Notes under the pieces: model-generated
Seen by the model: only the letters and a program-made list of their open reading frames with translations
Databases searched by the model: none
Told to the model about the DNA's origin: nothing
Shown: positions 34,642 to 43,171 of the stretch, one piece after another
How positions within the stretch are numbered: position 1 is the stretch's first letter
Layout of the letters: each line of letters begins with the position of its first letter
Made by a program: the position numbers and the translations under genes
Assembly (NCBI GenBank): GCA_900155495.1
Contig: FTLJ01001085.1
Coordinates: 1 to 43,171, forward strand
Reading direction: 5' to 3'
From: Porogramme epimiltina
Lineage: Eukaryota; Basidiomycota; Agaricomycetes; Polyporales; Polyporaceae
Length of the DNA: 43,171 nt

Positions 34642-35471
34642 TCAAGCGCGGAGCTGCGCACGGAGGTTGTTCTCCAGGTTGCCCCGGGGGCGAATGTACT
34701 GAACGTAAGCACCATCCCTACGGACGGTGTGAGCGAACGGCGACGCAAAAGGATAGAGGCGATGAACGACGTACTGCAACACACGCTTGTCCTCCTTGAG
34801 CTTGAGGTAGTCCTCACGGTTGACGTTCGTGAAGCCCCACTTGCGCGAGATGATGATCTTCTGGCGGCCGGGGAACTTGTAGCGAGCGCGACGGAGGGCC
34901 TCCTGAACGACAGCCTGGTTGGAATCCTTCGTGCGGACGGAGAGGATGATCTGGCCGATGTTGACACGGGCGACGGTGCCGTAGGGCTTGCCCCACGCGC
35001 CACGCATACCGGTCTGGAGACTGTGTATCGCGACGGGGTTTGAGGAGACTGAGCGCAAGAACGCGGAAGAAAAGACATACCGATCGGCTCCAGCGCACGA
35101 CAACATCTTGTTGATACGGAGGACGTGGAAGGGGTGGACACGGACCCTCAAGTGGAAGGAATCCTTGCCAGAAGTCTTGGTGACGTACTTGTTGGCGCAA
35201 ATACGGGCGGCCTCGAGAGCCTCGCTAGAAAGCTGCTCATACTCGTCGGAAACAAGGTGGCAGCAGAAGGGGAACTCGTCGACCGAGGCACGCTTGCGGC
35301 CAAGATCGAAGATACGGATCTAGAAGAGGGGCAGGGGGAATTGGGACGCGGGAATTTGGACTGGGAGTGAGAGGCACGGACCTTGGAGTCGGGGACACCG
35401 CGGTTGTAGCGGGACTTGGGGTAGGGCTTGTTCTTGCAGTAGCGGTAGCAGCGGGCGGGACGGCGACCCAT
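34642..35471 (-). CDS. RPL10: 60S ribosomal protein uL16 (L10)
   Basis: Exons 35471-35382, 35319-35081, 35020-34775 and 34717-34642 give 216 residues, normal for uL16, which completes the 60S peptidyl-transferase region and docks late in cytoplasmic maturation. The N-terminus [20 protein letters not shown] is diagnostic, followed by IRIFDLGRK and [19 protein letters not shown]. Later comes [19 protein letters not shown], then [11 protein letters not shown] and [10 protein letters not shown]. The last two introns are 60 and 57 nt without in-frame stops, so one uninterrupted frame runs through both. They are removed because their ends are good splice sites and the family lacks those residues. 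Confidence 0.96.
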
Positions 35472-36919
35472 GGCGGATGGACTGGAAAGACCGAGTCAGC
35501 ACAGGGCGTCATCCGAACCGCGAACGACCCATCCAGCCGAATCCAACCGCTTTTCAAGGCGAAAGCCACGAGAAACGGCGTCGGGGGACGGCGGAGCAGC
35601 ATGACGGGGTGCTCACCTTTCTTGATGGACGGGGGGAGGTGGGGGGTGGGCACCGGGCAGTCGTCCTTTTGAGCTGGCGGTGAAGACGATGACAAACAGC
35701 AGGGCTGAGTAACGGTGCGCGGGCGCCTATGCCACGCGAGCATGCCATAAACGTGATTATTTAGACGCCGTAGCTGCCCCCGCGATGGACTTGGGCTCAG
35801 CGCTCCGAGTCAGCGCTCAGCCCTGCTCAGCCTCGATCCCAGTCGACGCAGACCAGTAATGTGAGCCTTGGACGGTCCTATCTCGCCTCTCGCAGAGAGC
35901 AGCCGTTCGAAATACTAGCAGCTTCCAGGTCACCACCCCTGCGACGCGACGATGCCGCTCTCCCGACGGAGCAGATTATTCATCGCTTGGTGATCCCTCC
36001 TCGGCACCGTCGTATGTCTCGAGTCGTCCACCTCTGACTCCCCTCCCGAAGCTCCCGACGGTCTCGTCATTCCACTTCTTGGTGTGCATGTTGGCGCTCA
36101 TCTTACGACCTACGGTCACCGCACGAGGTGGCGACCGCCTCGAGCCCCATGCTTTGCTGACGCGCCGAGCATGCAGAGTCCAAACCCTACTCCCTCCATG
36201 GCATTTGAGTGTCACTGTAAGACAAAACGTATTTCCTACAACCGCCCAGTGCTTACCGCCTGTTCACAGTTCGCCATCGTGCTCTTCCTCCAATCTTGCG
36301 GCCCGTGAGCGAGCCGCGTCCACCGTTTCCTCATCACCCGACCCTCCATCACGGAGATGAACATCGATGAACGCCTTCCCCCTCGCCTCGTTCGACTTTC
36401 CGCGGCTGCAGTACTTGCCCCACCTCAAGCGCCATATCTCCCAGGCCGGAGCCCCAGCTTACTATCCATGCGCTTGCCAACAAAATCTTCCATCCTTCGC
36501 CTGCGCTCCTTCGCAAACGCTGTCGTCTCGCCAATCTTCCTCCCTCCCCCCCATGCCGTACCTGCTCAATTGACCGTTCTTCCTGAAATTTGCTTCTTCC
36601 GCCGCCGTGATTCTGGACGCCCTCAGTACTCATCCCTCGGCCACGTGCCTTCATTTGGGTCCGCCTTGGACGCCTAAGGGCCGCTCTTGCCTCATTCCCG
36701 GTCTTCTCTCTTTCCACGCTACAACGTGTCCTTCATCTCGCCCTTCCCATGTCTGCTCGCTCTACTTACGCATCGCTCGTGGCGTGCTCTAGATAGGCCA
36801 GCGATGATCACTCCCTTCCGGGCTTCAAAACGCGTGTGCGTGGGCTACGCAGCCCTGCCCCTCTCCCACTCCCACATCCCTCCCTACCCCTGGCCAACGC
36901 GCCGCTCCACCCCTCCGCC
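35472..36919. other. Long divergent intergenic region
   Basis: This 1.4-kb region lies between the starts of uL16 (minus) and the CC-tail protein (plus). The part before the latter (about 36360-36900) is pyrimidine-rich on the plus strand, as in many fungal promoters and 5' UTRs. Short frames there have no motif. A non-coding upstream exon for the CC-tail gene is possible but unproven. Confidence 0.4.
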
Positions 36920-37335
36920 ATGTACTACGCAAGTCCTCAGCGCCCTGTTAATGCCTACTATCCCCGTCCTTTGTCCCCAGTCATGTCCATGTCGCCCATG
37001 CACAGCCCGGTGAGCTATTCTGGGAGTTACTATGATTGTGCGTGTCTTTCAGTCCGGAAGGTCACCACCTATCTGACGCCCCCTCGTCCTAGCCCCTGAA
37101 ATGCGCATGGTGCCCATATACCCGCAATACGCTCAACCTCTTCCCCAGCCCGCAATGATCTACCGCTCACAACCTCTGTACTACAATCGCCTAGTCCGCC
37201 GCCGGTACGATCAGCCGTGCTGCAGAGATATCTGCTGCGACAGATGCTGCGACGAGTGCTGCGGGTCAGTCGAATCGTATCTCTTGCCTCTCCAAAGGTG
37301 CTGACCTTTCCGCCAGACCGCAATGTTGCTGCTAG
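36920..37335 (+). CDS. Small protein with a paired-cysteine C-terminal tail
   Basis: Three exons (36920-37037, 37093-37264, 37317-37335) join through two GT-AG introns of 55 and 52 nt to 102 residues. Residues 1-75 are rich in Tyr, Pro, Met and Ser with no signal peptide. A short basic patch (RLVRRR) precedes the end, which reads CCRDICCDRCCDECCGPQCC plus a final Cys. That is 11 cysteines in 21 residues, mostly as CC pairs. The final exon adds only PQCCC. I know no named family. The tail recalls CYSTM-type modules, palmitoylated membrane anchors and metallothioneins, but it lacks a long hydrophobic stretch and the spacing differs from all three. Metal binding or lipid anchoring are inferences. 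Confidence 0.7.
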
Positions 37336-37772
37336 TGAAGGGCGTGTCCTTCACGGAAGAGCACGCAAAATATTCGCCGCATGCCGTCACGGCTATATAC
37401 CGTTATCTTTATCGTTACCTCATTCACGCTCGTCATCCGTCCGAATCGCCGATGCTTCCTTGGGATCCCCTCGTCTAGACCCGCATTCTGGTACCTCACC
37501 GCTGTATCGCTCTCTCGTTTCACTCCTGTACTTTTATCCTCTCATTATGCATGATCGTTTGTAGCCGCAGGATACTCTTGAAACACGGTTCGCGGACGTA
37601 TGGATATGTGCACATTCTACATTCGTTGCAACCGGACGCCAGGTCGCCTATTCGTATGTGGGGGTATCCTAGAGATTGACAACAATGCAGAGGTCCACGG
37701 CCAGTGTCTCGTGAGTACAACACCGAAATAAACATAGACGTGTATACGCGTACAGACAACATCTCAAACGCG
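37336..37772. other. Convergent intergenic region
   Basis: This 437-bp stretch lies between the stops of the CC-tail gene and the Ams2/Spt21-like gene and should hold both 3' UTRs. No gene or repeat is seen. Confidence 0.45.
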
Positions 37773-40700
37773 TCATACTGCACACCCAGACAAGAGTGAC
37801 TGCACGCTCTCCGCGACCTTCGTCGAGTCGATCGCGAACTGCTGCATCTCCGCTCCCCCTTCCTCAGCCCCAGTCGATGTGCTGGTCGCAGAGGGCCCGA
37901 AGCATACGCCCCCACTCGTCTGCGCACCGTTCTCCACGGATGGCATGGGTACGGCGTTCTCGCTGATCACGGGCATCAGCATGTCCCAAATCTCGCGCAA
38001 GTCCGCAGGCGCACCCGCGCCTGCAGCAGCAGCGCCGTACAGCTCCGGGTTTGCGAACATCGCTGCCTCAAACTCCGCGTCCGTCTGCATGTCGCCGCCG
38101 AGCGTGTCCATGGTCATCGGGAAGAACTCCCCACATCCGCCCTCGGAGAGCGCGAACGGATCGGCGCCCACAGCGGGCGCAGGGAAGGACGTGAGGAAGT
38201 CCGAGTACGCGGTGGGGTCGAAGAGCGTGCCCTCGAGCGTGGACGCGTCGGAAAAGACGTCCATATCGGAGCTCTGCGAGAGGAGCGCGAGCAGCTCGTC
38301 GTCGGACGCCTCGCTGGTGCCCAGCTCCAGCTGGGGACCTGCGGTGGGGGGCCGGAGCTCCAGCTCGGTGAGGCAGATGGTCGCGTCGGGGTCGTGCGCC
38401 GCGGGCTCGTCGAGGTCGAGGTCCTGGTCCTGGATCGAGCCATCGTCGTCCGTGTCGGACGCGGTCAAGATCGGGCTGGATGGCGGGAGTGGCGATGACG
38501 GCGGCAGTGCCACCGCGCGCCGCCTGAGGGTGGACGAGAACCCAAAGACGTCTCCGGGTGTGTCCGCGTCGAACTCGCCGTCGCTGCTCGCGATCGGGAT
38601 CGAGTCGAGGGGGACATCCATATCGTCTGACGGCGACTCGGAGCCCTCTTCGGTCGCATCATCATCTAGCTTGGTGGCGGGCGGGGGCGCATCTGGGAGC
38701 GAACCGGCGCTGCGGGAGCTGTTCGGGTGGGGCGAACGGCCGTTGTGCATGCGTGTGCGGCCGCGTGGGGCGCGGGACGGGGACATGAGGGAGGATGTGA
38801 GGGTGCTGTACAGACTCGGCAGCCGACGCGGGGTTCGTGCGCTCCGAGTCGCGGGCGTGACGGGGGTGGGGCCATCAGGGGTAAAGAGGGAGCCAAGTCC
38901 GTCGTCCTCTGGCGTGGTGGGATTGCTGCCTCTCGATCGCCGCCGGGGCGGGGTGGATGGTGGCGGGACGTTCTCCGAATTGATGAGCAAATTGTGGGAC
39001 GAAGAGGGCGCGAACGGCATGGGGAATGTGGAGGCTTGCGACAACGACGCAATGACCGGCCGTGGCGGGTCCATCGGATTTGCGGAAGAGCCGGGAGCGC
39101 GGGGCGGCGTGAGCGTCGCGGGCCCGTGGAAGGTCCGGTCGTCGATGCTCTCCGGCGGATCCTTGTAATGGGATGATCGCCGCCGAACCTTCGCGGCCGG
39201 AGGCTCCTTCTCCTTCTCCTTTGCTCTCTTCGTCGGCACCTTCTTTCGCGGTTCCGCAGGCACGAGCTCCGACGGGTCGTGGTACTTGCCGTCTCCCGTG
39301 CGGGGCAGGAAGGCGGTGTCCGTGTGCGCCCACTGTGGAAGCACATACGGTCTCCGTCGAGGGCGCGGGGGCGACGTAGCGGGGGCGGCCATAGCCTCGG
39401 ACCCACCGGTGGACTCGACGTCCCACCCGGGGTCCGAAGCGACGTGCGCGTTCAGTGAGGCGGTCTGTCGCAGAGCATGGGCGCGTTTCCCGCTGCTCTG
39501 GGAGGGAAAGCTGGACGTCGCTTGAACAGGCTTGCGGGATGCACTGGCAGTGCGCTTCCGCGATCCTTCGTTTTCGCGCTCGCGCTCGTCCATGAACTCG
39601 CTCAGGGTACGTTTTCGCAGGTTCGAACTAGCGTTTGCCGAGACACGGGACTGAGATGCGTTAGTCGCCGAGGGTGTGCGCGGACGGACTGCGGGCTCAG
39701 TGTTGTGTTGGCGGAGAGGTGCGGGGCGCTGAGGCGAACGAACGACTTCCTTGCCCTTGCCCTTCACCGAGCCCTTGCGGCGGAACGCAGTTGGGTTCAC
39801 GTTCTCCTTGTCAAGGACCACGATCTCATCCTCTTCATGTTGCACGTCGGTGGTCGGTGGTGTAGATGGACCCGCGGACGGCGTGGACTGCTGGACGGAC
39901 GCGGCCCTGCTTGATGATGCAGCAGACGTAGAGACGGAGAGGAATGTCAGAGGAGCAGTCGACACGGCAGGAGCGGTCGATGCCGCAGGCGTCCCAGCAG
40001 GGGCCGCAGCAGGAGCGTTCGCTGGTGCGGGTGCTTGAGTAATGTTTGACAACAACTGGCCAATCATGTGGACCAGCTCGGGGCTGGGCGTGCTGCCCCC
40101 CGACGAGTCGATCGAGGACAACACCGACAGAAGCTGCTGGTTCTGCTGTGCGTTAAAGGCCGACATGAGAGCAAACAATGCAGCCTGCTGAGAGAGCGCC
40201 GCAGGGTCCGGAACAGGAGCAGGCGGAGCAGGGTTGAGGACCGTGGCGGCAGGGGCAACGGTCCCTGGCGGCGGGGCAGGTGGAAGCGTTTCCGTTGTTG
40301 GGGGCTCCGCCTTGACTGTAGGAGCGGGGAATAGGGCCGGGGTGGGCGCAGAACTGGGCCCCGCGGCAACTGCGGCAACGAGAGGGGGGCGGACATCGCG
40401 GCGCGGGAGCGGGGCCGTGGTGAACGGCGCGCCCTGGCTCCCGCTGCGCTTCATCGCGGCTTTCTTCTCGCCGGCGCCAGCGGTGGGACGTCGGGCAGGG
40501 ACGCGCGCGGCCTGGGTGGACAGGACGGCGTTGGGTCAGGTTGGGGGGAATGGGTGGATGGGACACACCTCGTGGAATGCGAGGATGACCTCGAGCGCAT
40601 CGTCGTGGATGCCGTCGCTGGAGACGGTGCCTATGACGGTGCTCGATTCCGAGGTGGAGATGGCGTCGGCGAGGAGGCCATAACCGACGTAGATTTGGTC

Positions 40701-41161
40701 ATTCTTCTTGCCTAGTTGGGCGTATGGGATGGGTGGGAGCTTCGGGGCAGAGACAAATGGAGGACTCACAGGACTCGAGCGGGTCGTGCACAAAGAACGT
40801 GTAGTCGCGGCCGCCGTCGGCGAGGAGCTGCGTGCTACGCGACGCGCACCGTCAGCTTTTCCGCCTCCTCCCAGCCACACTGCCACTCGGGAAGAGAGTA
40901 TGAACGCAACGCACCATACGCGAGTCACGGTATCGAGACAGTGGCGGAGGGAAATCTTGCCGTACACGAGCTCGCTGGCGGGGGCGTCCTTGATGAGATG
41001 GGACGGGATGACGGGGACGTTGAACTGGGCGGTAGAGCACGCGCGGCCCCAGTTCTGGCCGGCGACGGAGTAGTGGATGGAGACTGCGCAGGGGCATGAG
41101 CCACAGCGCAGGGCGGGTGGGGGAGAAGACGAGACGTACGAGGCAGCGGACGCGTCTCCAT
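37773..41161 (-). CDS. Ams2/Spt21-like transcription regulator
   Basis: Exons 41161-41140, 41083-40915, 40834-40770, 40711-40569 and 40511-37773 give 1045 residues. The first about 135 residues resemble the N-terminal domain of Ams2 and Spt21, nuclear regulators of histone gene expression. The matches are SIHYSVAG, then GKISLRHCLDTVTR, GGRDYTFFVHDPLES and IHDDALEVILAFHEV. The rest is disordered: Ala/Pro-rich, then Ser/Arg-rich and finally acidic. It includes L-PQWAHTDTAFLPR and many DD/EE stretches. No GATA-type zinc finger (present in Ams2) is visible. All introns are GT-AG. The start is the only in-frame ATG before the conserved domain, in a 22-nt first exon. A 429-codon frame on the opposite strand is its shadow. 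The coding structure is secure; the family name is moderate. Confidence 0.72.
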
Positions 41162-42017
41162 CGCGTCGGCATAGCACGCGTTGCGGGTGTCGTGGGTAGC
41201 AGATCCGGGAAGCACAGGCGGCGGGTGGGGGCGAGGCGGGAGCGTGGCTAGTGGTGGGAGGGTGAAGGGCGCGGTGGTCGCGTCGGAGTCGGGAGGAGGC
41301 GTCGAGGAGACGTCGAGGACCGAACCGAGCCGCCAAAGCCGCCGAGGCGGAGATGCGGGCGGGACAAAGCGCCGAAAACGATCATGTCAACGCGACGCGG
41401 GTCACGTGTACCGCGTCACCGCGTCGCGTCTGCGGCCCCAGCAAACGCGATTAATGTGGCCCGTGTTACGTTAGCTCCGACTCCGGAGTCCGTCCCAAGC
41501 TCGCCCTCTCGACGCGTGTTTGCGAGTCCTGTGCGTTTCCAGGTGAACCGCACTGCGCCCCTTCCACCCCACGCTTCTCTCCAGGCCCCCGCACTGTATC
41601 GGCACACGCGTCCTCCGCCTCGCCCGATCCTCTGCTCAAATGCGTCCGTCCACGCGCCCGCGCCACAGCGAGGCTACGAGCCCACACGCCGCGCTCGATC
41701 GTCTCTCACACCCGTCACCTCATAACAGACCTATCCCTCTCCGGCCGATCCACACACGCCCCGCGCACCGCGATCACATCTCAACGGCACCCCGAGGCGG
41801 CGCGGCAACGGCCGTACACACGTCTGGCGAAACCCGCACACGTCTGGCGAAACCCGCACGCACGTCTGGCGAAACGCCGCACGCTCACGATCGACGTCAG
41901 ATGTACACGCATCCCTGTGCAGATATTACAATGCTACTTTGACTTTCTTCTGCCTCTCCGACCCCCCAGCTACCACGCCCGACGCGCCACACGGACCGCA
42001 CGGCCTCCACGCGCCGC
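41162..42017. promoter_or_regulatory. Promoter region of the Ams2/Spt21-like gene
   Basis: This 856-bp interval lies between the start of the Ams2/Spt21-like gene and the 3' end of the aldolase gene. It is very GC-rich, carries a 20-bp tandem repeat at 41818-41880 and contains no supported gene. Confidence 0.4.
41818..41880. repeat. Three-copy 20-bp tandem repeat
   Basis: The unit ACACGTCTGGCGAAACCCGC occurs exactly at 41818-41837 and 41838-41857. A slightly altered third copy follows at 41861-41880. Confidence 0.9.
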
Positions 42018-43171
42018 TTAGAGGACGTCTGTGCGGCAATTAGCAGGGGCGGCGCGGGCGCGCGATGGACGCAGCAGATGCCGTCAGCGAGTGCGCCGCG
42101 GAGCAGTGAGACGGGCGGGGGTTACGACTCACTCGTGTTGCCGAGGTCCGCGCACGCCTCCTTGACGCGCGCGACGAGCGTCTTCTCGCCCTCGCGCACC
42201 CACACGCGCGGGTCGTAGTACTGTGTGCACGGAGGAGCGCGGTGAGCAGGCGCGCCGATCGATCGCCCGGGAGAGGGCCGAGGCACGCACCTTCTTGTTG
42301 GGCTTGTCCGCGCCCTCAGGGTTGCCGACCTGCGACTGGAGGTAGCCGGATTTGTTCTGGACAAAGTCCTATGGGAAGCACGCGGCGCTGTCAGGGGATG
42401 TACGGCATAGGGCAAGGGGCGAGAAGGGGGAGGGGTGGAGCTTACGCGGACGCCGGAGAGGTAGGCCCACTGGGTGTCGGTGTCGACGTTCATCTTGACG
42501 ACGCCGTTCGAGACGGCGGTCTTGATCTCGTCCTTGGTGGAGCCGGAGCCGCCGTGGAAGACGAGGAAGAGGGGCTTCTTGGCGCCGCCGCCGATCTTCT
42601 CCTCGGCGTAGACCTGGTGCTTGTTGAGGAGCTCGGGGTGGAGACGGACGTTGCCGGGCTTGTAGACGCCGTGGACGTTGCCAAAGGCGGCGGCGATGGA
42701 GAAGTTGGGGGAGATGGCGGCGAGGGCGGCGTGGACGTCAAAGATGTCCTCGGGCTGGGTGTAGAGGCGGGAGTCGTCGACACCGGTGTTGTCTACGCCG
42801 TCCTCCTCGCCACCGGTGATGCCGATCTCCATCTCGAGCCAGAGGCCGAGGGGCGCCATGCGCTTGAAGTAGGAGACGCAGGTGGCGATGTTGTCCTCCT
42901 TGGACTCCTCGGAGAGATCGAGCATGTGGGAGGAGAAGAGGGGCTCCTGGTGCTGGGCAAAGTACTCCTCGTCGGCCTTGAGCATGCCATCGAACCAGGG
43001 GAGGAGCTTCTTGGCGCAGTGGTCGGAGTGGAGGACGACGGGGCTAAGGGTAGGGAGAGGTGAGGATTGAGGGACGGAGGGGGGGGTATAGAGGGGGGTG
43101 GGGGGACGTACACGCCGTAAGCCTTTGCGACGGTGCGGACATGGTGGGCGGCGGCGATGGCACCTGCGATA
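42018..43171 (-). CDS. FBA1: Fructose-bisphosphate aldolase, class II (5' end outside window)
   Basis: Exons 43171-43112 (partial), 43043-42446, 42368-42291, 42220-42133 and 42028-42018 encode the zinc-dependent aldolase that splits fructose-1,6-bisphosphate in glycolysis. Evidence is the zinc site VVLHSDHCAKKLLPWFDG, the segment WLEMEIGITGGEEDGV and GNVHGVYKPGNV. Phosphate and substrate loops are HGGSGS and VVKMNVDTDTQ. The terminal part is NPEGADKPNKK, then YYDPRVWVREGE. A perfect GTGAGT donor at 42132 and a CAG acceptor 104 nt later make the last coding exon only 11 nt, giving the usual end (LGNTNVL). Without that splice the frame would end in TSES at 42122. The missing 5' part should hold roughly the first 90 residues. 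Confidence 0.94.

Noticed and set aside
34718..35080. Longer uL16 protein reading through both stop-free introns
   Set aside because: The extra segments fall inside conserved family blocks and are bounded by good GT-AG sites. The spliced length of 216 fits the family.
37879..39168. 429-codon open frame on the plus strand
   Set aside because: It is antisense to the large last exon of the Ams2/Spt21-like gene, Ser/Gly-biased and without domains. The sense strand has splice-consistent homology.
1..43171. Transposable elements
   Set aside because: I saw no reverse transcriptase, integrase or transposase motif and no long terminal or inverted repeats, although gene remnants in the interior could have been moved by elements outside the window.

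Overview
The window is nuclear DNA of a filamentous basidiomycete, most likely an Agaricomycete such as a polypore. The reasons are dense short introns (mostly 49-80 nt), GC-rich third codon positions, and families typical of that group: a large DUF4470/MYND protein pair, a BTB plus CAP-Gly protein, an Ams2/Spt21-like regulator, OPT and NCS1 transporters and a secreted GH20 enzyme. All gene models are hand-spliced from reading frames, splice signals and remembered family motifs. No search was run.

Layout. 20-3773 (+): BTB/CAP-Gly protein. 4261-8121 (-): DUF4470/MYND protein with a frame break near its 3' end. 8975-10962 (+): NCS1 permease. 11129-12788 (-): CHS5, sharing a 311-bp divergent promoter with 13100-14661 (+), CDK8/SSN3. 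14748-17263 (-): OPT oligopeptide transporter. 17264-25604 is a gene-poor stretch. It holds a kinase-like gene (19791-20669, -), a decayed TRS65-like gene (21295-23456, -) with three in-frame stops, a frameshift and an internal deletion, three copies of a 28-nt repeat, and several exon-like pieces I could not assemble.

25605-26655 (-): MBD4-like DNA glycosylase. 27110-30827 (+): second DUF4470/MYND gene, an inverted paralogue of the first. 30943-33305 (-): secreted GH20 hexosaminidase in 13 exons. 33899-33978 (+): tRNA-Leu(AAG). 34642-35471 (-): ribosomal protein uL16. 36920-37335 (+): small protein with a paired-cysteine tail. 37773-41161 (-): Ams2/Spt21-like regulator. 42018-43171 (-): class II fructose-bisphosphate aldolase, cut by the window end.

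The genes do not form one pathway. They are mostly housekeeping genes in alternating orientation around a decaying interior. The most unusual signal is the number of GC-AG introns. Six of about 56 resolved introns start with GC, four of them in the GH20 gene, and every one is forced by reading frame and protein continuity. Other points of interest are the inverted MYND pair about 19 kb apart with near-identical exon lengths, the multiply broken TRS65-like gene, and the 102-residue CC-tail protein.
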